Source: Candidatus Nitrosopumilus sp. (GTDB taxonomy: Archaea > Thermoproteota > Nitrososphaeria > Nitrososphaerales > Nitrosopumilaceae). Taken from it: a stretch of DNA of 41,754 bases. How positions within the stretch are numbered: the first letter of the stretch is position 1; every line of letters starts with the position of its first letter. Below the pieces are notes generated by a model. It was not told the DNA's origin, searched no databases, and saw nothing but the letters and a program-made list of their open reading frames with translations. Shown here in pieces: positions 35,223-41,754 of the stretch. The position numbers and the translations under genes were made by a program. The DNA lies in contig JAJETY010000009.1 of NCBI GenBank assembly GCA_021268355.1, positions 1 to 41,754 of the forward strand, written 5' to 3'.

Positions 35223-35678
35223 ATGAGCAAAATAGTTATACTGAAAAAAAATGGTATCCGTATGACTACCAGCGAGATTAAAGGAAAAATTCTCAATGAT
35301 GTAGTCTTTATGGGTTTGAGATCTGCAATTGGGGTAATTTTCATACTTCATGGAATGATGAAATTCAATCCAGGGTTTGCAAATGCTCTGCCAAATATGG
35401 GATTACCTCCAGAGATGCAAATTCCAATTGCACTTGCAGAGTTAGTTCCTGGGATTATGTTGATCATAGGTGTTCTTAGTAGATTTTCTTCAGCACTATT
35501 ATCCATTATAATGGTTGGAGCAATTTTCCATGTGAAAGGTGCACAGAGTATTACAGGAGATGGTGGAGTAGAATTTGATTTGATTTTGCTAGCATCATCA
35601 TTAATAATTATGATTGCAGGTCCAGGAAGAATTTCATTCTCACAGGCAATCAAAAAAATTCCAAGATGCCTACATTAG
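35223..35678 (+). CDS. DoxX-family membrane protein
   Basis: About 151 residues, or 138 from the alternative ATG 35262. Four hydrophobic segments are visible, with the family features RSAIGVIFILHGMMKF, IPIALAELVPGIMLIIGVL, and FDLILLASSLIIMIAGPG. DoxX proteins are four-helix membrane proteins, sometimes linked to quinone/thiosulfate oxidation or redox stress; the substrate here is unknown. The frame upstream of 35223 overlaps psmB and is not credible. The gene converges on the M20 peptidase gene with stops sharing TTAG at 35675-35678. Confidence 0.85.
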   Translation: MSKIVILKKNGIRMTTSEIKGKILNDVVFMGLRSAIGVIFILHGMMKFNPGFANALPNMGLPPEMQIPIALAELVPGIMLIIGVLSRFSSALLSIIMVGAIFHVKGAQSITGDGGVEFDLILLASSLIIMIAGPGRISFSQAIKKIPRCLH

Positions 35679-37027
35679 GATTTTCCAAAATTCTCCATAA
35701 TCATACATGCGCATTTTGTCATTTTCTTTAGTAAGTCAACTCGTGCAAATTCATTTGGAGAGTGAATTCTTGAAAACATGTAGGTACTTCCAATTGAAAT
35801 ACAGGGAGCTTTTAGAATTTCAACAAATGGATGCATAGGGCCAGTACCAGCATTAGATACATTGAGAATAGATTTTCCATATGATTTCATAGCTGCGTCT
35901 TTAACCTGAGAAACAAATGGGTCTGAAGAACTTGTTCGTGCTGCAGCTTCTCCATGATACACCTTAACTGCAACATCAGAGAATCCTTTTGATTTAAGAT
36001 GTTTTTTCAAACGCAAGACTTGTTTTTTTGGGTCCATTTTAGGAACCAGTCTAAAATCAATTTTTACCATAGATTCTGAAGGAAGGACAGTTTTGGCACC
36101 ATCGCCAGTATATCCAGACACAAATCCTGCAATATTGCAGGTAGCACCTCCTACTAGGGCTTTTTTTGCATCTATTCCTTTCTTATTTCCAACAAAGGAT
36201 TTGATGCCAAACTCTTTTTTGAAATCATTTTCATCAAATGGTTCACTTTGAATTAATTTCAAATCTTGTTTGGATAATGGAGTTACCTCCTTGTACCAAT
36301 CTTTGATGAGTATTTTTCCATCAGAATTACGTAAAGTGTGAACTGCTTCAATTAATCTCCAAGCAGGGTTTTTGATCAAAACTGCCAAACTAGAGTGAGC
36401 ATCTCTAATGGATTCTTTTACAGATAATTCAACAAAAAGTAGTCCTTTCATTCCAAGTCCTATAATGGGCCTATTTTTAGCATCAACATATCCAAATTCC
36501 CAGATTACACCATCACATGAAAATTTCTTTTTGTATTTTTTCAGATAGTCTTCAATGTGTGCACTACCAGTCTCCTCCTCACCTTCAATTACAAATTTTA
36601 TGTTACATGGAACATCCCCCGTTGTTTTCAGACAAGCCTCAACTGCTTTGATTCTAGTAATTAATTCACCTTTGTCATCAGTCGCACCACGTCCAAAGAT
36701 TTTGTTTCCCTTTCGAGTTCCACTAAATGGTGGAGAATCCCACAAATCAAAAGGTTCAGCTGGTTGCACATCATAGTGATTGTAAAACATCAGAGTTTTG
36801 TTTGGGTTTTGTTTTGATTTCACTTCACCAAATACAATTGGAGCCACACCTTTTTTCAATCTTAAAATTTCAGATTTTACACCAGATTTTTTTAATAATT
36901 TTTGAACCAGTTTTGCGCATTCTTCAATTCCTTCATTTTTTGCAGATACGCTAGGTTGTCTTATCAACATCTGAAGATCTGAAATTAGATTTTCCATGTG
37001 AGTATCAACGTGTTTAAGAGGATTCAT
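35675..37027 (-). CDS. M20-family metallopeptidase (dipeptidase-like)
   Basis: The 450-residue protein has the two-zinc M20 site. It shows MFYNHYDVQPAEPFDLW (first His/Asp), GRGATDDKGELI (bridging Asp), FVIEGEEETGSAH (catalytic Glu pair), and SRIHSPNEFARV (last His). The lid or dimerisation domain lies between, and GTGPMHPF near residue 400 is typical of carnosinase/CNDP-like peptidases. It probably cleaves short peptides in the cytosol, complementing the M1 aminopeptidase and proteasome. It follows NAD(P)HX dehydratase with four bases between, so the two are probably co-transcribed. Confidence 0.92.
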   Translation of the reverse strand: MNPLKHVDTHMENLISDLQMLIRQPSVSAKNEGIEECAKLVQKLLKKSGVKSEILRLKKGVAPIVFGEVKSKQNPNKTLMFYNHYDVQPAEPFDLWDSPPFSGTRKGNKIFGRGATDDKGELITRIKAVEACLKTTGDVPCNIKFVIEGEEETGSAHIEDYLKKYKKKFSCDGVIWEFGYVDAKNRPIIGLGMKGLLFVELSVKESIRDAHSSLAVLIKNPAWRLIEAVHTLRNSDGKILIKDWYKEVTPLSKQDLKLIQSEPFDENDFKKEFGIKSFVGNKKGIDAKKALVGGATCNIAGFVSGYTGDGAKTVLPSESMVKIDFRLVPKMDPKKQVLRLKKHLKSKGFSDVAVKVYHGEAAARTSSSDPFVSQVKDAAMKSYGKSILNVSNAGTGPMHPFVEILKAPCISIGSTYMFSRIHSPNEFARVDLLKKMTKCACMIMENFGKS

Positions 37028-37031
37028 GTAA

Positions 37032-37895
37032 TCACACTATTTTATCAAAGGGTTTCATCACGAGTGGAATCTCAGATAAGAGATCCATCGAAGTCATATG
37101 TAATCCTAATTTCTTTTGTACTGTTTTTCCTGCCAGTCCATTAATGAAGGCAGCAGCAGCTGCAGATTCCAGGGGTTTTCTGTTTTTAGATAAAAGTCCA
37201 GCAACTAATCCAGACAAAACATCGCCAGTTCCACCTACAGTCATGGCAGGAATTTTTTTCTCATAAAGATAGGTAGTTCTTCCATCAGATATTACATCAG
37301 TTGAACCTTTTAGCAAAACTGTAATACCAAACTTTTTTGCTTTTTCTTCTACTAATTTGATTCTCTCAGTTTTAGAATTTGGAGGAGATTGTCCAAATAA
37401 TCGCTTAAATTCTCCAGCATGTGGAGTGACCACTACATTCTTGTTTGTCAGTAAAGGTAAAACTTCGGGAATTAGTGCGCTAGCATCTAGTGACAATCTT
37501 ACATCTCTATCTAAAAGAGATTTTACAAGATGTAAAAGAGCATTTTTTTCTTGAATCGAAAGTCCCATTCCAATTGTTGCAGAATCAAGTTTTCTTGGCA
37601 ATGCACCTAAGAGTTTGTTTACAGCCCCGCGAGTTAATTTTTGGTCTACCAGAGGAATTACAATTAGATTAGGAGAAACAGAACGAGTAGACGCCACATT
37701 GATTTTTGGAACAGATGTGTATACTAAATCAGTACCAGAACGTAATGCAGCTATTGAAGACAATATTGGTGCCCCATGGTAAATGTAACTGCCACCAACA
37801 ACTAGAACAATCCCATTCTCACCTTTTCTTGAATTGGACTTTCTGGCAGGAATAAATTTTTTTACAAGTGTAGTTGTTAGTGTTTTTTGTGCCAA
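37032..37895 (-). CDS. nnrD: ADP/ATP-dependent NAD(P)H-hydrate dehydratase
   Basis: The 287-residue ribokinase-like YjeF C-terminal domain has VLVVGGSYIYHGAPILSS, VVVTPHAGEFKRLFG, LLKGSTDVISDG, and the active-site loop TVGGTGDVLSGLVAGLL. It repairs hydrated NAD(P)H. The epimerase domain (NnrE) that is fused in many microbes is absent here, so it must be encoded separately or missing. The start is TTG 37895 (MAQKTLTTTL); no ATG is near. It lies between trmI and the M20 peptidase on the same strand. Confidence 0.93.
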   Translation of the reverse strand: MAQKTLTTTLVKKFIPARKSNSRKGENGIVLVVGGSYIYHGAPILSSIAALRSGTDLVYTSVPKINVASTRSVSPNLIVIPLVDQKLTRGAVNKLLGALPRKLDSATIGMGLSIQEKNALLHLVKSLLDRDVRLSLDASALIPEVLPLLTNKNVVVTPHAGEFKRLFGQSPPNSKTERIKLVEEKAKKFGITVLLKGSTDVISDGRTTYLYEKKIPAMTVGGTGDVLSGLVAGLLSKNRKPLESAAAAAFINGLAGKTVQKKLGLHMTSMDLLSEIPLVMKPFDKIV

Positions 37896-37939
37896 TATGA
37901 TACCCCTAAAGAATAGATGAATAAATCTTGTTTTGACAA

Positions 37940-38809
37940 TTATGCGGTTTTCTCGCTTGTTTTCTTCGCATTCTTCTTACTAGTGTTAGAATGAGGTTTA
38001 CTAGTTTTGGAGGAGGATTTGTTTGACTCTCTTCCAAAAAATGCTTTTCTTGCAAAGCAGAGGTATGTTGTATGACCAATTCCTTGAAAAGAGTGTCTTG
38101 TTTTTCCTTCACGAGCTTCAATAGTTCTCAAAATTTGTTCAGTTGATTCGATATCTGTAAACTCATTTTCAACTAGAGCCATAGTTAATTTCTCCAATTG
38201 ATTCATTGTAGGGCATATTGCAAAGATAGAACCACTTCCTTTTAGCATCTCGCGAACTTGTGGAATTACTACCCATGGATCACCAAGATCAATTAACGCA
38301 ACATCAATGTCTTTAAGCGGCATTTTCTTTGCTGTTTTTAAGTCCTGATTATGTTGTGTAACATATTTTGAAACACCTGCCTTTTCAATATTTTTTTCGG
38401 CAATCTTCATGAAATTCTCATCAACATCAAAAGTGTAAACATGTCCACGGGGTTTTACAATACTTGCCACACATGAAGTGAGTGAACCACTCCCAGTTCC
38501 AATCTCTAGAATTTTTTGACCACTTTCAATGCCTGCCCTTGCAATAATGTAACCAATATCTTTGGGATAAACAATCTGAGTTCCATGCTGAATTTTCATT
38601 ACATAATCATACATTGTGGGTTTGAGAAGATAGACGTACTTGTCCTTGTTGGTGATTAATCTAGAGCCATACTCTTTTCCAATTGCATCAGAATGTTTGA
38701 TTACGCCGATATGAGTATGAAGAGAATCCTTTTTTGAGATTTTGACAAGCCATTTTTTTGAATGATTAAAGTAGAATAATACAGGAGAATTTTGTTTAAT
38801 TTTATCCAT
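37940..38809 (-). CDS. trmI: tRNA (adenine-N1)-methyltransferase TrmI
   Basis: The 289-residue protein has an N-terminal small barrel, then the TrmI-specific stretch KIQHGTQIVYPKDIGYIIA. SAM motif I follows, ILEIGTGSGSLT (about residues 100-111), then YTFDVDENFMKIAEKN and VALIDLGDPW. It methylates A57/A58 of tRNA in archaea. The C-terminus has a lineage-type tail of Ser/Lys/Thr/Asn (about residues 258-289), probably disordered and basic for RNA contact. The start is ATG 38809. It is the first gene of a reverse-strand run with nnrD and the M20 peptidase. Confidence 0.94.
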   Translation of the reverse strand: MDKIKQNSPVLFYFNHSKKWLVKISKKDSLHTHIGVIKHSDAIGKEYGSRLITNKDKYVYLLKPTMYDYVMKIQHGTQIVYPKDIGYIIARAGIESGQKILEIGTGSGSLTSCVASIVKPRGHVYTFDVDENFMKIAEKNIEKAGVSKYVTQHNQDLKTAKKMPLKDIDVALIDLGDPWVVIPQVREMLKGSGSIFAICPTMNQLEKLTMALVENEFTDIESTEQILRTIEAREGKTRHSFQGIGHTTYLCFARKAFFGRESNKSSSKTSKPHSNTSKKNAKKTSEKTA

Positions 38810-39234
38810 AAATTTTGCTAAAAAATTTTAGATAAGAATCTATGGTTTATTGTTGACCTTTAAGATAATACTCAAGATAGTGACTGGAGATGCATATGCC
38901 CAAATGAAGTCACTAAAGAAAAGAATGTACTTACAGAATTCCTTTATGGGAAGGTTTTTCATTCCGTGTTTTGCCAACTTGGTTTTGCCTACAAACCTTT
39001 TGACGGCATCAAGACCTGACGAATCTTAAATTTAAGGCATAAATGAGTTGCATTAACCCCACGTGAATGAAAAAAACATCATTTCTTTATCTTATCAAAA
39101 AAACTAGCCCACGGTGAACCCCTTGGATAAAAAGAAAAAGTAATAGCTAAAAAATCCATTATCCCCAATAGGGTGCGATGTACCCTATCCCATTTTAATC
39201 AAAAATGAATTTAATTTCAGATGTTTCCTTATCT
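38810..39234. other. 425-nt region without a supported gene
   Basis: No convincing gene is seen between trmI and the small gene at 39235. A 49-codon frame at 38880-39029 on the forward strand (GTG start) is complete but has no recognisable feature. An imperfect direct repeat CCCACGTGAA/CCCACGGTGAA occurs at about 39058-39067 and 39108-39118. A perfect inverted repeat lies at 39168-39188 and is listed separately. Confidence 0.5.
39168..39188. repeat. 7-bp perfect inverted repeat (possible hairpin or operator)
   Basis: ATAGGGT and ACCCTAT flank a 7-nt spacer (GCGATGT). The arms are perfectly complementary and GC-rich against the AT-rich background. It lies 47 nt beyond the stop of the reverse-strand gene at 39235, so it could mark that transcript's 3' end. 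No U-tract follows, and a protein-binding palindrome is equally possible. Confidence 0.4.
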
Positions 39235-39426
39235 TTAGCAACAAGTTGGTTCAACGGGTTTATCTTCATTGAACTCATCATTGGCTTTTATGTTATATTG
39301 AATTACGCTTCTAATAATTTCAGAACTAGAGATTTCCTCATTATTTGACATATCTTGAAACCTATTGTTATTGGAATCATCTTTCATGCAGGTGTATTCA
39401 CGGTAGATATCAAAAATACTTTGCAC
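39235..39426 (-). CDS. Small acidic protein ending in Cys-Cys
   Basis: The 63-residue protein starts at GTG 39426; ATG 39387 is the alternative. It is acidic and Asn/Ser-rich (MKDDSNNNRFQDMSNNEE), with a central helix (SSSEIIRSVIQYNIKANDEF) and the terminal sequence PVEPTCC. Paired C-terminal Cys could bind metal or be lipidated or redox-active, but no family is recognised. It sits alone in a gene-poor stretch. The evidence for it as a gene is moderate. Confidence 0.45.
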   Translation of the reverse strand: MQSIFDIYREYTCMKDDSNNNRFQDMSNNEEISSSEIIRSVIQYNIKANDEFNEDKPVEPTCC

Positions 39427-39499
39427 AGGATATTATTCAAAAACAATTAGATCATCCATGTTTTGATAATTCAATCAGTATGCTTAAGTTTACTGCCAG

Positions 39500-39631
39500 A
39501 TGAAAACAGTTATGGATCTTACTGAAATTCATCAAAGAGAAATAGACTCACTTCGTGATGAAAATATAGAATTACGGAAAAAAATTAAAAATCTTGAGGC
39601 TAAAATCAAAGAATTAGAGAAAAAGAATTGA
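39500..39631 (+). CDS. 43-residue coiled-coil microprotein
   Basis: A complete frame from ATG 39500 to TGA 39631. After a short N-terminus the chain is a near-perfect charged coiled coil (DSLRDENIELRKKIKNLEAK, then IKELEKKN) with Leu/Ile at heptad a/d positions, resembling a leucine zipper. Its stop overlaps the TTG start of the C2H2 zinc-finger gene (TTGA). The two could form a dimerising unit encoded as separate chains. The function is unknown. Confidence 0.6.
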   Translation: MKTVMDLTEIHQREIDSLRDENIELRKKIKNLEAKIKELEKKN

Positions 39632-39816
39632 ATTTCAATTGTGTCTTTCCAGAATGTAATTTTAAAGAGAGTAATATCGAAGAGATAGAATTTCTTAAAC
39701 ATTTGAGGGGTGAGCATGAAAATCAATTATTATTAATTTCTCAGAAGGAAGAAATTCCAATTGAGATGGTGGAAATGATAACCATATCAAACTCCAAAGT
39801 ATTCATCAACTCATAA
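39628..39816 (+). CDS. Single C2H2-type zinc-finger-like small protein
   Basis: The 62-residue protein begins with a C2H2-like unit: CVFPEC (residues 4-9), a helix-forming stretch, then HLRGEH. The ligand spacing C-x4-C...H-x4-H is close to classical zinc fingers, although the interval between the pairs is longer than usual. A helical tail follows. The start is TTG 39628, overlapping the stop of the coiled-coil gene, so expression is coupled. DNA binding is possible but unproven. Confidence 0.6.
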   Translation: MNFNCVFPECNFKESNIEEIEFLKHLRGEHENQLLLISQKEEIPIEMVEMITISNSKVFINS

Positions 39817-39883
39817 TTATGCAATGTTGGCATCAGATGAAAATCAAGATCATTTTTAAATATCATTTTGACGTATTATTACT

Positions 39884-39984
39884 AACGAGAAAACCGTTTT
39901 TCTGCGTCGTAGATTAATGGTATGGAAAGCGTCTCATGTTAGGTCAACGTCCTAGTTTAAAACACGCTTTCCGTGTGTCTCGTT
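39884..39984 (+). ncRNA. Candidate structured RNA with alternative pairings
   Basis: About 100 nt can form nested helices. The outer AACGAGA (39884-39890) pairs with TCTCGTT (39978-39984). The 9-bp GGAAAGCGT/ACGCTTTCC pairs 39924-39932 with 39964-39972. An inner stem TTAGG/CCTAG (39939-39943 with 39951-39955) carries a 7-nt loop. A competing 5' hairpin (ACGA-GAAAA with TTTTC..TCGT, 39885-39893 with 39898-39910) uses the same bases as the outer helix, so two folds exclude each other. It lies 65 nt before the ATG at 40049. No known RNA family is recognised, and the strand is inferred. Confidence 0.5.
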
Positions 39985-40048
39985 GTTTTAAAAAACCAGA
40001 GTTACATCACAAATAGTATTTTAATAACTAAAAAAAGAACTATGTGAA

Positions 40049-40390
40049 ATGACAGAATTAAAAGTTCAAGGTTCAGGGGGTTATGTGATTGCAGACCTTA
40101 CTGAAGAACAAGCTAAAAAAGCAGACTTGGGTGTTGGAAAATTATTTTTGGCCCCAATTGGAAAAATTGAGACTGAAAAAATGCACAAGCATTATTGTAA
40201 TAATTGTGAAACAGAATTTGATAATCCGCCAAAAATTCAGTTAGAAGAAAGTCCAAATGAAGAAGTGGCAGATAATTTGATATTAATTGAAAGAGGTCAA
40301 TATGTCTGTGAAAAATGCAATGGCGTAATTGGCGAATATAGGGAATTCCAGAAAAAAGGCGAAGTAGGTAGCGCCAGACCAAGCGCATAA
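40049..40390 (+). CDS. Small protein with zinc-ribbon Cys pairs, unknown function
   Basis: The 113-residue protein opens with VQGSGGYVIADLTEEQAKKA and a strand-rich region (VGKLFLAPIGKIETEK). It then has CNNC (about residues 50-53) and, after an acidic linker, CEKC (about 91-94). The two pairs form one probable zinc ribbon. The C-terminus is basic (REFQKKGEVGSARPSA). No family is recognised. It follows the structured RNA candidate, which could be its leader. Confidence 0.7.
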   Translation: MTELKVQGSGGYVIADLTEEQAKKADLGVGKLFLAPIGKIETEKMHKHYCNNCETEFDNPPKIQLEESPNEEVADNLILIERGQYVCEKCNGVIGEYREFQKKGEVGSARPSA

Positions 40391-40428
40391 TCAGTATTCA
40401 ATAAATACAGCAATTTTTGATCAAATCC

Positions 40429-40566
40429 ATGGCAAATCAAAAATGCGTCTCTTGCGGAATAGGATTTTTCTCACCACACGGTTCAGATAAATGTTCTAGA
40501 TGTGCAGGAGAAGAGTCACAAGGTAGTCATGGACATGACTCTTGCGGTTGTGGACACAGCCACTAA
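40429..40566 (+). CDS. 45-residue Cys/His-rich microprotein
   Basis: A complete frame from ATG 40429 to TAA 40566. CVSCGIGFF (residues 6-14) and CSRC (22-25) form a minimal zinc ribbon. The tail GSHGHDSCGCGHSH adds four His and two Cys, a typical metal-binding end. It may store or deliver a metal ion (Zn, Ni, Cu), which is inference. It lies 38 nt after the preceding ribbon gene and 50 nt before the next, probably in the same transcript. Confidence 0.65.
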   Translation: MANQKCVSCGIGFFSPHGSDKCSRCAGEESQGSHGHDSCGCGHSH

Positions 40567-40616
40567 ATCCTTTTTTTCTATTACATGAATATATTACACA
40601 TATAGTGAGAGGTTTC

Positions 40617-41126
40617 ATGACAAAGACTTCAGATGAAATGAAAAATCTTGTTGAAGAATTCATCAAAGTAACTAACATCAACTATGAAGACCAAACAGAA
40701 AAAGTCAGAGAAAAAAGTAGTCTGATTGAATGGCAGTTTCGTGTTGGGGCAAATGTCATAGTTAGTAAAAATGCAAACAGGACAGACAGAATTCATTTGA
40801 ATGTTAACATGAGATTTCCGCCAGAAGATTCAAAATTATTGGTGATGAAAAACCCATCATTTTCAAAAGCAGTTATGGATATCAGCGAAATATGTACAGT
40901 TTGTGATGTAGGACATCAATGGGTTAAAGACAAAGAAAACATTGCAGGTCTGGCAATTTTTTCACATGTAGATGAACAGATTCTAGACAGAGTGTCATTT
41001 CATGATACTTGGGATAATGTTGCCAGAGTGGCAGCACATATTCAAAAAATTCTTCGTTCAAATTTCAGCGGTTTTTCAGCCCAAGCAAATTCTGATGAGA
41101 CCATTGAAAAATCAATGTACGGATAG
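40617..41126 (+). CDS. Soluble alpha/beta protein, unknown function
   Basis: The protein has 169 residues from ATG 40617. The frame extends upstream through the microprotein gene and is not credible there; GTG 40602 is another start. A helical N-terminus (DEMKNLVEEFIKVTNINYED) leads to strands (SSLIEWQFRVGANVIVSKNA; RIHLNVNMRF). A helical second half has two Cys (ICTVCDVGHQW). The strand-helix pattern resembles small chaperone-like or DUF2299-type folds, but that is only a suggestion. Confidence 0.65.
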   Translation: MTKTSDEMKNLVEEFIKVTNINYEDQTEKVREKSSLIEWQFRVGANVIVSKNANRTDRIHLNVNMRFPPEDSKLLVMKNPSFSKAVMDISEICTVCDVGHQWVKDKENIAGLAIFSHVDEQILDRVSFHDTWDNVARVAAHIQKILRSNFSGFSAQANSDETIEKSMYG

Positions 41127-41162
41127 GCATAATCATGAGAAGCAACCACGGAAAACATTTTC

Positions 41163-41187
41163 CAATCTTAAGTTGGAGATTGTTTTT
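41163..41187 (+). terminator. Hairpin followed by T-run
   Basis: CAATCT (41163-41168) pairs with AGATTG (41177-41182) across an 8-nt loop, followed by TTTTT (41183-41187). It lies 37 nt after the stop of the gene at 40617. Archaeal termination mainly needs the U-tract, so the hairpin is supportive rather than required. Confidence 0.45.
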
Positions 41188-41263
41188 CACAAAATTAAAG
41201 TAATTTGCTTAAAGAATACTAGAAAATATCCCTTAAATTTAGATTCAAATCTTTAAAAGCATA

Positions 41264-41754
41264 TTATGTAGTGTCAATAAAGAAATTTTTCACCGAAATT
41301 AACAGTTCATGATTCTGAGCAATCCAAGCATCAGTTAGTTCACGATTTTGCTCAACCAATAAATTTGCTACATCTTTATTTTGTCTAACTAACAATTCTG
41401 CAGATTCTTTATTTTGTTCAGATAATAATTTTGCAGCAGCCTGATTGATAGATTTTTGTTCATCTGTAAGGTTTAGTTTTTCTTGTTTAATTAATAATTC
41501 TTGAGCAGATGTATGTTGTGATTCAAGTAAACGATTAGCTTCTAATTCCTGCTCCTCAAATAATTGTTTAGCATCAGACAATTGCTGTTCCATTAAATTC
41601 TCAATAGTTTCAGATTGGTGTTTTGATATTTTTAAATTTAGTTGATTAAAAAGGGTAGAATTCAAATCATCCTCTGAAAAAATACTTTCTTCGATTAGAA
41701 TTTGAACCATATCCGTACGTCTTTGGAACAGCAGGTCTTTGGTGGATTTATCTC
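41264..41754 (-). CDS. Hendecad-repeat (coiled-coil) protein, N-terminus beyond window
   Basis: The reverse strand is open from the stop at 41264 to the right edge, at least 163 residues. An internal ATG at 41710 would give 148. Residues upstream of it (STKDLLFQRRTD) look coding, so the true start is probably outside. The body shows an 11-residue repeat, Q-xxx-A-x-x-LLxx, seen in QELEANRLLES, QHTSAQELLIK, QNKESAELLVR and QNKDVANLLVE. Hendecads form right-handed or straight coiled coils, known in LEA-type and cytoskeletal proteins. No family is recognised. Confidence 0.65.
   Translation of the reverse strand, partial: DKSTKDLLFQRRTDMVQILIEESIFSEDDLNSTLFNQLNLKISKHQSETIENLMEQQLSDAKQLFEEQELEANRLLESQHTSAQELLIKQEKLNLTDEQKSINQAAAKLLSEQNKESAELLVRQNKDVANLLVEQNRELTDAWIAQNHELLISVKNFFIDTT

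Noticed and set aside
38880-39029. 49-codon forward frame in the intergenic gap (GTG start)
   Set aside because: Complete but without motif, promoter or recognisable composition; could be a decayed gene, not supportable as a CDS.
39628-39816. Recent acquisition of the C2H2 gene from a eukaryote
   Set aside because: Base composition and TTGA coupling match the neighbours; small C2H2-like proteins also occur in archaea.
39901-39972. tRNA-like reading of the structured segment (TAGATTAATGGTA resembles a D loop)
   Set aside because: The 7-nt loop TCAACGT fits neither a T loop nor an anticodon loop with T33, and no acceptor stem closes the fold.
39884-40015. H/ACA guide RNA as explanation of the structured segment
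   Set aside because: No kink-turn in the apical part and no ACA at the required distance from a pseudouridylation pocket could be identified.

Overview
The window is AT-rich, gene-dense archaeal DNA that most probably comes from a marine- or soil-type ammonia-oxidising archaeon (Nitrososphaerota/Thaumarchaeota, Nitrosopumilus/Nitrosarchaeum-like). This is inferred from the gene set: CdvA of the ESCRT-like division machinery, a free-standing archaeal parvulin, a B-family polymerase, FEN-1, a proteasome beta subunit, archaeal-type NMN adenylyltransferase and TrmI, and a split B12-dependent methylmalonyl-CoA mutase with epimerase and MeaB, as expected for the 3-hydroxypropionate/4-hydroxybutyrate carbon-fixation cycle. 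Many starts are GTG or TTG, and several TATA-like boxes lie about 20-30 nt before a start, which fits leaderless transcription. No rRNA, CRISPR array or insertion sequence was seen.

Layout. 1-7.2 kb: a tyrosine recombinase cut by the left edge, a UbiA prenyltransferase, many small (often Cys-rich) proteins, a PNPOx-like flavoprotein, a parvulin and a Hef-type helicase. 7.5-14.9 kb: a co-directional run of dCMP deaminase, DNA polymerase B, a SemiSWEET-like transporter, triosephosphate isomerase, pyruvate phosphate dikinase and an XRE-CBS regulator. 14.9-21.3 kb: the methylmalonyl-CoA block (epimerase, mutase large subunit, MeaB; small subunit about 4 kb away on the other strand) around an M1 aminopeptidase. 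21.3-25.5 kb: ketol-acid reductoisomerase, NMN adenylyltransferase, a pseudo-GTPase translation-factor relative, small proteins and tRNA-Ser(CGA). 25.5-32.1 kb: FEN-1, a PAS protein, acetyl-CoA synthetase, CdvA and a long ThyX-like protein. 32.1-38.8 kb: MsrB, homoserine dehydrogenase, a PUA protein, a Mut7-C nuclease-like protein, a proteasome beta subunit, a DoxX protein, an M20 peptidase, NAD(P)HX dehydratase and TrmI. 38.8-41.75 kb: a looser region of very small coiled-coil and Cys/His-rich proteins, a strongly structured intergenic RNA candidate, and a hendecad-repeat protein running off the right edge.

How genes fit together. The epimerase, the two mutase subunits and MeaB carry methylmalonyl-CoA to succinyl-CoA. 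Pyruvate phosphate dikinase and triosephosphate isomerase belong to gluconeogenesis. dCMP deaminase would supply dUMP for a ThyX-type thymidylate synthase. PolB, FEN-1 and the Hef-like helicase serve replication and repair.

Most notable: the proteasome beta subunit has Ala where the catalytic Thr1 should be; the ThyX-like protein looks like a tandem duplication in which only the second half keeps the RHR motif; about 39.88-39.98 kb can fold into nested helices with mutually exclusive pairings; several gene pairs share TTGA (start/stop) or TTAG (convergent stop/stop) tetranucleotides; and several Cys-rich microproteins of 33-45 residues are present.
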